Below, piece by piece: positions 1-7,118 of a stretch of DNA of 11,796 nucleotides (position 1 is its first letter; every line of letters starts with the position of its first letter). The DNA is taken from the NCBI GenBank assembly GCA_036939755.1, contig JALLAZ010001063.1:1-11796 (forward strand). Direction: 5' to 3'. Under the pieces are notes generated by a model. It made no database searches and was not told the origin of the DNA. It saw nothing but the letters and a program-made list of their open reading frames with translations. This stretch comes from Stephanodiscus triporus (Eukaryota; Bacillariophyta; Thalassiosirophyceae; Thalassiosirales; Thalassiosiraceae). Position numbers and translations under genes: made by a program.

Positions 1-609
1 AGAATTGAGGAAAAAAACAGCGCCACACTGACATCTGCCATCTGCTGATAAACTTCCAGTGTCAGAGGTGGAAGTTGGTCAGAGAAGCTATGCGTCACAA
101 AGGGAAACACACTGTCACTGAGACAGGGTTAAAAATCCAAGAATGACCGAAAACAATTCAGCGATAGGGAAACAAAGATACGAATCCGTATCACACTGCG
201 AACAGACAAAACTAGGAAAAAAATTGTCCTTAGTAAGGGATTCCCCTTAGGCCCCAGGTATGTAGGAATGTGTAGAATAGGTACCACAAAAATTAGGACA
301 CAATCCGGAAAAAAAGCTGGTACGAAATTGAACACTTAACAAAAAGGGCGGAATAGATCCAAAAAAAGAGATGGTACAAATTCGTCGTGTGTGCATAATA
401 ATAACCCCTTTTTTTGTTCGCGCCAAAAAAGCCCAAGATGCTCGTTGGGTGGTGGTGGGTGGCTCCCGCCGGAATCACAAAATACGTGCGTTACACGCTG
501 GTTGTGACTTGCATGTGAGTACGCTATGCTCGTTTGTTTGCCTGACACCCGACACGAACTGATTAGTTGATGATCTTCCTCCAACAAGGCAACGACAGCG
601 ACCACAAGC
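1..609. other. Intergenic sequence, no gene seen
   Basis: All open frames here are short (68 to 103 codons), overlap one another on both strands and resemble no protein I know. The sequence is A-rich on the + strand up to about 360 and then mixed. The last 40 bases form a purine/A/C-rich leader (ending caccacaagc) just before the ATG at 610, consistent with a 5' UTR. No RNA gene or convincing repeat was seen. Confidence 0.6.
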
Positions 610-1029
610 ATGTGGAAACAGTCTACCGCACTCAAACACCTGTTCATGGGGAAACGATACCTGCCTCAGGTGTTCCGCCGACCTAGAGTCCCTGTCTCCT
701 CCGCGGCTGGCACAGAAAACAGAGAATCGGGGATTTTTAGCTATTGGACTAAGAAATCAATGACAGCGAAAACGCCGGAACAGCTGATCTATAGCAATGC
801 ATCAGTTAACAGCGCTTTTGTGCGGGATCTAGAAGATGCGATGTCTGAAACAACGCTGTCTCTTGATTCGTTTGACTGCGGATCACAGGCTAGGAGCATT
901 TTTACCCAAATGTCATTATTTTTCGATACAGAGAATACAGTGACATATTCATTTGAAGAATCGGACTGCAACGATGAGGTGCAGAGTGTGGGGTGTGCTG
1001 GTTTGGGACACTTCTTTTTCATTCCATAG
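610..1029 (+). CDS. Hypothetical protein with possible mitochondrial presequence
   Basis: I do not recognise this 139-residue protein. It starts at a real ATG with a plausible eukaryotic leader. Residues 1-34 are rich in Arg and Lys, almost lack acidic residues and could form an amphipathic helix, as in a mitochondrial targeting peptide; this is inference. The rest is acidic and Ser/Thr-rich with four Cys. The last codons sit on a pyrimidine tract followed by TAG (about 1010-1029) that looks like a 3' splice site. A GAG|GTGCAG donor at 979 with acceptor at 1029 would remove 51 nt and move the stop to 1075-1077, replacing the C-terminal 16 residues with 15 others. It converges on the DUF177 gene. 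It could also be a spurious ORF: no domain is visible. Confidence 0.45.
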   Translation: MWKQSTALKHLFMGKRYLPQVFRRPRVPVSSAAGTENRESGIFSYWTKKSMTAKTPEQLIYSNASVNSAFVRDLEDAMSETTLSLDSFDCGSQARSIFTQMSLFFDTENTVTYSFEESDCNDEVQSVGCAGLGHFFFIP

Positions 1030-1427
1030 ACACATGTACAGTTGAATCGATTACTTCCTGGGAAGGATATGGTGTAGCCTCTGAATTAACCGCACGCAAT
1101 GACCTCTCCTAAATCAATAATCCTTTGTGGTTGCGCACAGTCATTTCCAAGGTGGCGAAAGGCAAGACTGTTGGACAACAATTATGATCACAACAAATGT
1201 TCAAGAAGCAATACTATGATTATGACGTTTGCTGATGGATAGAGTAGCAACAATATTACAATGACGTAAAATTAATATTTGATATTTCCTTCGCAAATCA
1301 AGTAAGTTGAAGGAAATTGCACATATTGTGATCCACATTAGCTTCCTCCCTACTACTTCCATACTCAACGATAGAGATGGCGCAGATGAATATTGTATTA
1401 TTGTTGAAAAGAACCCTAGTCTTCACT
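1030..1427. other. Intergenic sequence between convergent genes
   Basis: This AT-rich stretch lies between the 3' ends of the hypothetical gene and the DUF177 gene and presumably holds both 3' UTRs. No ORF of note, structured RNA or repeat was found. Its first 48 bases would be coding if the alternative splice described for the upstream gene is real. Confidence 0.6.
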
Positions 1428-2504
1428 TCAAAAAGTGAAAGAGTAACTCACTGGTCCCTAAGAATGATAGAGCAGGTTGTCAGTCTGGGATGATAGTATC
1501 AATGTCAAAACTGATACATAAGAACTCACAGTGCCAGGCTTCTTTGGATAAGGATCTAACTTTGATCGGAACATTTGTGCCACTATTTCTCCGCAATCAA
1601 CAATACCATCGGTACAAAAACAGCTTTCATCCTCGATAATTTCGTCGCTAACTTCGTACTCCGTCAAAATGTCTTGCATCTGCTTCATTCCAATGCCATC
1701 GAGGTCCCTAGAAGATTGACCTCCTTTAATACCTTTGCCGCCTCTCGGATTATTTCCTCCTTTAATCTTTCGTTCTTTTCCTTTCCCAAGTTTGTAAGCT
1801 TCGTCTAGCGCAGAGACTTCTCCTGCCGAAATGGGCTCGTCTCCAACTATATTACCTCTGCCACTATTTGATGACATTGCCCTCAAAACTGTTTCAAAAC
1901 TGAATTCCAAGCTCACATCAAACTCCTCATTGGTTCTAACGCAGGTTTGTGTCACTTGAGCACAAACTGTACCCGTCGCTTCAATACACTCGATTTGGTC
2001 CGCATTACCGCCCCCTCTCCCACCACCATCCGAAGTGCCGCTGATTCCGCCAAATGCAGGCTGGACGACAATATCTGCGGAGAGAGTTGTGATTTTTGTC
2101 AATCGGAATCGATTAGCCAGGGCATTTCGCTCTTCTGGGGTGGCAAATATTGATAGGTCCATTCTCTTTCTGCTTCGGCTGCTTAAAGAACCTCCGCCGC
2201 TACCGCTGCCGCCACCGCCGCCGTTGAACCATTTGGATACACGAATCGTTCGAGAAAATTCGTTTCGGGACGTGCTATCGTTTATTGGGCCAGCAGGGGG
2301 TTCTCTTTCGGAGAAAAGAGCGTTCCAACATCTGTGAGAGGCTTTCTTGTTCTTATCTGATCTCCCCCTCGACCACAACGAAACTAATATCTGCGTCGGA
2401 GGCGCTGGTGAGATAGATATCAAGGCATTTGTATCATACAGGACAGATATTAATAATCCGGCGATGAAGCATCGAGGGTAGCGAAATAGTGATGGATAAT
2501 TCAT
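1428..2504 (-). CDS. DUF177/YceD-family protein, probably organellar, two exons
   Basis: Exon 1 is 2504-1530 and exon 2 is 1457-1428, giving 334 residues after removal of a 72-nt intron. Residues 115-325 show the DUF177/YceD pattern: an N-terminal arm (about 117-150), the strand-rich core with the Cys-centred segment CAQVTQTCVRTNEEF (181-195), and the C-terminal motif DGIVDCGEIVAQMF...LDPYPKKPG (299-324). That ending resembles alphaproteobacterial and eukaryotic members. Family members act in accumulation of large-subunit (23S-type) ribosomal RNA; plant homologues are reported to work in organelles. Residues 11-30 are hydrophobic (CFIAGLLISVLYDTNALIS), as in a signal or transit leader, so plastid or mitochondrial import is inferred. 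A Gly-rich linker (95-105) and a Lys/Gly-rich insert (240-262) lengthen it over bacterial members. A TAA four codons upstream fixes the start. Exon 2 adds GPVSYSFTF and a TGA. Confidence 0.85.
1458..1529 (-). other. 72-nt spliceosomal intron in the DUF177 gene
   Basis: On the minus strand the intron begins GTGAGT (1529-1524) and ends TTCTTAG (1464-1458). It is phase 0, directly after the Thr codon of the conserved PYPKKPGT motif. Without splicing, the frame runs through 23 unrelated residues to a TAG that is itself the acceptor. With splicing, the protein ends a few residues after the motif, as family members do. Confidence 0.8.
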
Positions 2505-2881
2505 CGTAGCAGTTTAGGTTCATCGAGGGGGCTCGGACTTGTCGGCTGCCGGCTTGGCACACATTTCAGGCGTGTGGTGGTGGTTGGACCGGCCGAGCGG
2601 AACTTTTATTCTGGCGGGAAAAACTTCAAGCAAGTACCGTAGAACACGCGGTACTAGCAATGAATTTGTCCCCTCTTTCTCGCACCAAGTATCTAACTTA
2701 TCAGAATAGTTTTTTTGTAGTATTCCTACGTCGGCCCTCTTGACAATTTTTTTTGGCGCATGGCTTTGTTGCCGCGCGATGTTGTACCATGTCCTCCAGT
2801 AGCCCCCTACGCTGTCTGGTCGGGTGGCACAACTCATTTGTGTTTGTGGGAGCGATCCATCAATCTCCTCCCACAATTGAA
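2505..2881. other. Divergent intergenic region upstream of DUF177 gene and transposase
   Basis: This region separates the starts of the DUF177 gene and the transposase. The transposase frame stays open back to 2753, but those 43 extra codons (many Ser, Cys and hydrophobic residues) look unlike the family. I therefore place the start at the ATG at 2882. The left boundary of the transposon must lie here or just upstream, but I found no terminal inverted repeat matching the sequence beyond 5,044. Confidence 0.45.
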
Positions 2882-4208
2882 ATGAAGACCAAAGTCTATA
2901 ATCCTGGTGGTGCTAACCGTGCGCGCCTTGTTGAACAAATGGACACCGCTCTTCATCGTCGCCAGCTCTATCCTGCAAGCGAGAAGCTCCAGATTCTTTC
3001 TTCAGTGGATAACTTGATGAGAAGCCAAAACATGAATCAGAACCAAGCTTCTGTTGCTTTGCAAGTGTGTCCGAGCCAAGTTTCCATGTGGCGCGCAAAC
3101 ACTGAGAAGCTTGAAGCTGCTCTGCTCAGTGGACGCAATAAATTGAAGCTTAGTAAAGGCCCAGTGGGTCTCCTTGATGATGTTGAGGAGGAACTCGTCA
3201 CTTTCGTAGACAAGTGGCGCTTGAAGAGACTCCCTGTTTCTCGGCTTGATCTTGTGAGAAAGGCTTGCCAGTTGAGTCCTGCGTTTGCCGACAAGAGTCT
3301 TCCTGCGCAGAAGATTGCTGTCTCTTGTCTTATGGCGAGAAACAACCTCGCGCATCGCATGACAACGCATACCGCACAGCGCCCACCTGAAGAGGTGATG
3401 GAGGAAGCCCTTGGCTACCTCGACGTGCTCCGACCCATCGTAAACGATTCGAACCGTTCGCTGGAGTTCACAGCGAACATGGATCAGACCCCCATGTGGC
3501 ATGCCATGACGGCAAAGGGAACGATCGACACCATTGGAAAGCGCACGTTCAACGTGCGCACTTCCGTCGGTGACTCGAAGCGCGTCACTGTTGCAGTGAC
3601 GATCACGGCGTCGGGGCATCAGCTCCCGTCGATGATCATTTTCAAGGGTAAGACAAAGTGTCCATCAAACTTTTTCTGTGAAACATTCTAACGGTTTATT
3701 GTCGCTTGTCACTCGTTGTAGGCAAGCCGAAGGGGAGGATCGCTAAGACACTCCCCGACGGCACTTCTACCGCGTCAACGAAAAGGCGTGGTTTAACGAG
3801 CAGGTGATGTTCGACTGGGCCGAGATCATCCTTGCTCCGTGGGTGGCCAAGGCGCCGGCGGGGATCGTTCCCCTTCTCCTCCTCAACCAGCTGAGCTGCC
3901 ACATAATGTCATTGGTCGTCGATGCCATCCAGGCGCTCGGCGTACAAGTCGAGTATGTCGCCGCCGGCTGCACGGGACTCGTGCAGCTGGTCGACGTCAG
4001 CTACAACAAGGGATTTAAAGCAAAGATGTGCAACGAGTACACCGCATGGATGTTGGGGCAGGATCCTGACCTCCCCATCCCCGGTACTATGCACCATCAG
4101 CTTGCGGAATGGATTATCTCCGCGCAGAAAAACGTGAGCGCGGAGACAATCCGTAACGCGTGGCGCAAGATGGGGTACTCTTACTACCCTGCATTGCCTA
4201 TCGCGTAA
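2882..4208 (+). pseudogene. Pogo/CENP-B-like DDE transposase, inactivated
   Basis: Exon 1 (2882-3647) encodes a helix-turn-helix (about residues 35-75), a second DNA-binding segment (about 102-165, pattern of the Tc5/CENP-B type) and the start of the DDE domain, with the first Asp in NMDQTPM (residue 201, codon 3482-3484). A 74-nt intron follows (3648-3721). Exon 2 continues KPKGRIAKT and then shifts frame at about 3757-3762; from 3762 the frame HFYRVNEKAWFNEQV runs to the stop at 4206-4208. The second catalytic site reads LLLNQLSCH, where the family has LLLD, so Asn (3885-3887) replaces Asp. The third site, QLVDVSYNK (Asp at 3993-3995), is kept. Such enzymes cut and paste DNA flanked by terminal inverted repeats. 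Frameshift plus Asn make this copy almost certainly dead. GC content rises clearly in the second half. Confidence 0.88.
3648..3721 (+). other. 74-nt intron in the transposase gene
   Basis: The donor is AAGG|GTAAGA and the acceptor is GTTGTAG|GC. Joining 3647 to 3722 gives an uninterrupted IIFKG-KPKGR, the usual continuation in this transposase group. Without splicing the frame stops at 3689-3691. Confidence 0.8.
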
Positions 4209-4210
4209 TC

Positions 4211-4270
4211 TTAATGTTAATGTCAATTTAATTATATAAATTTCGTTTTAATGTTAATGTCAATTTAATT
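4211..4270. repeat. Direct repeat, two 23-nt copies, AT-rich
   Basis: Positions 4211-4233 and 4248-4270 are identical 23-nt copies built on TTAATGTTAATGTCAATT, separated by 14 nt of AT-rich sequence. They begin three bases after the transposase stop codon and may belong to its 3' UTR or polyadenylation region. Confidence 0.8.
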
Positions 4271-4305
4271 TAATGTAATAACTATTCAACGTTAATGATG
4301 AGAAA

Positions 4306-4331
4306 TTAATCCCCCCTCTTAATCCCCCCTC
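4306..4331. repeat. Tandem 13-bp repeat TTAATCCCCCCTC x2
   Basis: Two adjacent perfect copies lie at 4306-4318 and 4319-4331. The junction falls at the inferred terminal TAA of the zinc-finger pseudogene on the minus strand, so the repeat may have shaped the end of that frame. Confidence 0.8.
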
Positions 4332-5044
4332 CAACTCTCGAGCGTATCGCCCAACACACGCACGACGCAGCACCCTTTATTACGCTAGAATTTCTGGCAT
4401 TTCACAACGTTGTTGGATCGGTCGCTGTAGACCGATCCAACGTGGGCGTAAACCCCATCATACGCGAGTGGGCGCACGGCCAAATGCTGGGGCAAAAAAC
4501 CGACTTTGCACGTCGTTGTGCCGTCGCGCGCCACAGCATAAACCGCGAGCACATCCTCCACCCTCCCCTGGTCCTGCCAGGCCATCTTCTCTCACGCGAA
4601 ATGAAGCACGCTTCCCTTCTTGATCTGGTGCCCACAGCACGTGTGGCGGCTGCAGCTGCGACCGCGGTCTTTGGCGGAGGTGCCGACAACATCGACAAGC
4701 ATTCCGACGACACGGGCGACGGCGGCGGCACGAGCATCTTCTGGCGCCTGCTCCGCGTCAGCGGGCGCAACCACTGCAACCGCTACGTCAGCGGCAGGCG
4801 CAACCGCTACGTCAGTGGCAGGCGCATCGCGGCGTCGCGCAACAGCGGCCGCAGCCGCGAGGAGAGCCTGCTTGTGACGATTCACGCTAACCGTCCTGGC
4901 GCTCGCCGCACCAGCCGCGCCGGGCACGATGGCGTAACGGAGTGGGCGCTCCGTCATGCACATCTCGCAGTCGCGGCGCGTGCAGTCCTCGTTGGTGTAG
5001 GTGCACGCGCCGCACTCCCAGGCAACCATTTCAGAAGGAGCCAT
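4319..5044 (-). pseudogene. RanBP2-type zinc-finger protein with transposon-associated C-terminal domain, two stops
   Basis: One minus-strand frame runs from the ATG at 5044 to a TAA at 4319-4321, with in-frame TGA (4592-4594) and TAG (4385-4387). Residues 9-34 are a RanBP2-type zinc finger: W9, C11, C14, N18, C26 and C29, in the order WxCxxCTxxN...CxxC. An Ala/Val/Arg-rich low-complexity stretch follows (about 43-120), then a Cys/His cluster (CSRHTCCGHQIKKGS). After the TGA comes a compact domain, DVLAVYAVARDGTTTCKVGF then LPQHLAV...YDGVYAHV..VYS, ending past the TAG with RNKGCCVVRVLGD. I recall similar proteins beside diatom transposases but know no function. Its 3' end faces the transposase at about 110 bp, suggesting an accessory gene of the same element. 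GC content is high. Introns could in principle skip the stops, but conserved residues adjoin both, so decay is likelier. Confidence 0.72.
4778..4825. repeat. 24-bp tandem duplication within the zinc-finger pseudogene
   Basis: Positions 4778-4801 and 4802-4825 are adjacent 24-bp copies differing at one base (AGCGG versus AGTGG). On the coding minus strand they make the repeated Ala/Asp/Val stretch in the low-complexity linker, and the reading frame is kept. Confidence 0.85.
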
Positions 5045-5410
5045 TGTCGGGGGGTTTTAGAGTAATTTTGTTAGGGGATTTTGTTAGCGCAATTTCTAGA
5101 TTGGGTGCATACTAGTACGCACCAACAAAAAGGGACCATAGGGTCACCGCACACCATTGGAATCGTCGTTTTAATAGGAAAACAAATATGCTGCTCAAAT
5201 CTCTTACTTACGTAGGATTAAGCGCAAATGGGGAAGATCAATCGTACGTAGGGGTGCATTTTCTCGCGCATTGCTTAAGCAGTGTGTTGCTTATGCAGAG
5301 TGTTCTACGGTATGTACCTTCACAGTTTTGCTCTCTCCTTATTTTATTTTTCCTTCCATCATCTCCCTCTCACTCTCTGTGGATCTAGAGGAAATTACAA
5401 GATTGCCGCC
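5045..5410. other. Region upstream of the zinc-finger pseudogene, no gene seen
   Basis: This stretch holds a 10-bp direct repeat ATTTTGTTAG (5065-5074, 5078-5087), the near-palindrome at 5104-5123 and a pyrimidine-rich run (about 5340-5385). It probably contains the 5' region of the zinc-finger gene and the junction to the retroelement. Short open frames here (66-116 codons) have unlikely composition and I do not call them genes. Confidence 0.5.
5104..5123. repeat. 20-bp near-perfect palindrome
   Basis: The sequence GGTGCATACTAGTACGCACC equals its own reverse complement at 18 of 20 positions, centred on ACTAGT. Flanking TTGG and CAA extend the symmetry with one bulged G. It lies 60 bp upstream of the zinc-finger ATG and could be a protein-binding site or part of a transposon end; neither can be shown here. 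Confidence 0.6.
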
Positions 5411-5995
5411 ATGGACCGATACGACCCCCCACCCCGCTTGCCTGATATTATCCCCCATGCCATCACACAGAACTCCCACTTGGATCATCAAGGGGCATGT
5501 CCCAGAAGCATCCGTTGCCAATGGTACTGTGGCGGTGGACACAGAGGCAAGAACGGTCGCAGCCTCACAGTGCAAGACAATCGCTTGACACTGGCGGGCA
5601 GATTGTGGCATAAAACGAGGAAAGGAGATTGAGAGATGAGGGTGCGCCTCTATCGATTGCTGTGGGGAACAGGGTGTGGGCCATCCTCATCGCGCTCCAT
5701 GTCTTTCTCCTCGTCTGATGGTCTCATCTCTCCTCCTTGACGTTGAGGTGCAAGGGGGGACAACCCATCTTTCATACCTGATCAGAATTAATCTCCGCCC
5801 TCGCAGACATGGGATATTCAGGGGTGGAGGCCTCGCTCTTGGAACTCAGGAGCATGAGTCAGCAACGGTCCGCCTTTGCGAGGGAGATCGACAATGCCGG
5901 GCTTGGTGAGGGACACGGGAGGGTTGTCATCAAGATGATGCACAATGACTACCGATCAAAGCAAACATGGCATGCAATATCATCAATCTTAGCTG
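5411..5995 (+). pseudogene. Gag-like 5' part of the Ty3/gypsy remnant
   Basis: Coding character moves among three frames. From the ATG at 5411 (context GCCGCCATGG) a 73-codon stretch starting MDRYDPPPRL runs to 5632. A second stretch (5637 to about 5735) includes SFSSSDGLISPP. The third (about 5716-5995) contains TGA codons at 5716 and 5776 and then GYSGVEASLLELRSMSQQRS, RVVIKMMHNDYRSKQTWHAI and SSILA, up to the inverted-repeat insertion. The third stretch joins in frame, across that insertion, to the protease-like region, so it belongs to the retroelement. I infer a Gag or capsid role only from this position; no zinc knuckle was found, and the first 220 bp may be something else. Confidence 0.5.
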
Positions 5996-5999
5996 GTAA

Positions 6000-6090
6000 T
6001 GTCGGCAACATGTCAGCGACATGTCGCCGACAAGGCGAAATGTCGCCTATTTTTGTCTTGACAGGCCAATTTAGGCGACATGATTTGTAG
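6000..6090. repeat. Cluster of GACATG/TGTCG motifs with internal hairpin
   Basis: The motifs ACATGTC and GACATGTCGCC recur, and ATGTCGCCTA (about 6040-6049) pairs with TAGGCGACAT (about 6072-6081) across a short loop. A similar cluster (GACATGG, CATGTCGGCATGTCGG) lies at 6975-7075, just inside the opposite end of the inverted-repeat element, suggesting subterminal repeats of one element. Confidence 0.55.
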
Positions 6091-6239
6091 TGTGTTGGCT
6101 CCCTGTTGTGTCGCAGTTTTCCGACATTGACAGACCAAAGACAGACGACAAAAAAGAGCGCACTATCTAATTCCCATGTGGCTGCTCACCAACCCAAAAA
6201 AAAGAGGACCCAACGAGCGCGACAAAGAACACCGTGAGA

Positions 6240-6960
6240 AGGCCCTCCTCCCGTCACCGCCTCCCCTGCCATGCTGCCTCCATTGCCATGCCCCCGCTAC
6301 CACCACGCGGCTGTCATGCTGCCGCCGGATCCGCAGCTGCCGCCGCCACCTCCTCCGCCGCCGCCGCCGCCGTCACCGCCGTGCCGCCGCCATTGCCATG
6401 CCGCCGCCGCCGTCCTTTACCTCCATCGTCATAGTTGTCGTCACCGTCAACGTCTTGCGATGGTGACATCCCATCTATTCTACTGCCGCTTTAAATTGTA
6501 GTTGATTGTTGCCTGTTGTTTTTTCCCTCTGTTGTCATTGCCGCCCCCATCCTTGCCACCGCTGTTGCCGTCACCTTTGCCGTCATTGCCGTCATCTTTG
6601 TAATCTTCATTGTCGCCGCTACCATCATCGTCATCGCCACCGTCATCACCGTCCCTTCTCCTCTTCTATGTACAATTTGATTGTTGCGTTGCCGCCGCTG
6701 CTGTCGTCGTCGCCACTATCACCGCCAACGCCGCCACCGTCGTCGCCACTACCTTCATTGTCGTCATCGTCGTCATCATCGTCATTGTTGTCGTCGCTGC
6801 CATCGCCATTGCCATCGCCATCGCCGTCGCCATTACCATCCCTTCTCCTCGTCTGTGTAGTATTTGATTGTTATGTTTCCTCCGCCGCCACCGCTGTCAT
6901 TGTCATCGTCGTTGTTGTCATCACAGTTATCACCTTCATTGCGCAAACACGCCGCAATTG
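6240..6960. repeat. Trinucleotide-rich array with three copies of a GATTGTTG-core repeat
   Basis: The tract is made of CCG, GTC and ATC runs (for example 6330-6380). Into it are set three copies of a longer motif, roughly ATCCCTTCTCCTC followed by 15-20 variable bases and TTTGATTGTTGYGTTG. The GATTGTTR cores start at 6504, 6679 and 6866, spacings of 175 and 187 bp. Open frames here encode only Pro/Ala/His/Ser/Val runs and are not genes. The + strand orientation is pyrimidine-rich. The same motif appears inverted at 11,310-11,796. Confidence 0.8.
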
Positions 6961-7118
6961 CGCCACGCCGACACAACATCGACATGGCATCTGAGGAGCC
7001 GACATGGCTCGATGTCACTGACATGGTCTGTGTCGTGTCGGCGACATGGCACCAACATGTCGGCATGTCGGCCGTTTTCGGAAAAAAAATCCCTGACACG
7101 ACACCGACATTTCCAGCC

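Noticed and set aside
2035..2337. 100-codon + strand frame opposite the DUF177 gene
   Set aside because: It is the antisense shadow of the Gly-rich region (poly-Pro opposite poly-Gly).
3002..3619. 205-codon minus-strand frame across the transposase
   Set aside because: It lies antisense to a clearly recognisable DDE transposase and has no domain of its own.
4442..5065. 207-codon + strand frame opposite the zinc-finger pseudogene
   Set aside because: It is Arg-rich because it is antisense to a GC-rich low-complexity stretch; the minus strand has the zinc-finger pattern.
2505..5200. Terminal inverted repeats of the pogo-like element
   Set aside because: Comparing 2505-2880 with the reverse complement of 5045-5200 gave only short scattered matches (for example around GTACTAG), not above chance.
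5188..5410. Small hydrophobic protein or retroelement LTR
   Set aside because: The frame is short and pyrimidine-driven, and no matching copy was found near the 3' end, so no LTR can be claimed.
6464..6880. CRISPR array (regular 175-187 bp spacing of a repeated motif)
   Set aside because: The units are imperfect, far too long and made of microsatellite sequence, the setting is eukaryotic, and no cas-like gene is present.
6240..6960. Long open frames coding His/Pro/Ser/Val-rich proteins
   Set aside because: They come from triplet runs open in several frames at once, with no domain and no consistent codon use.
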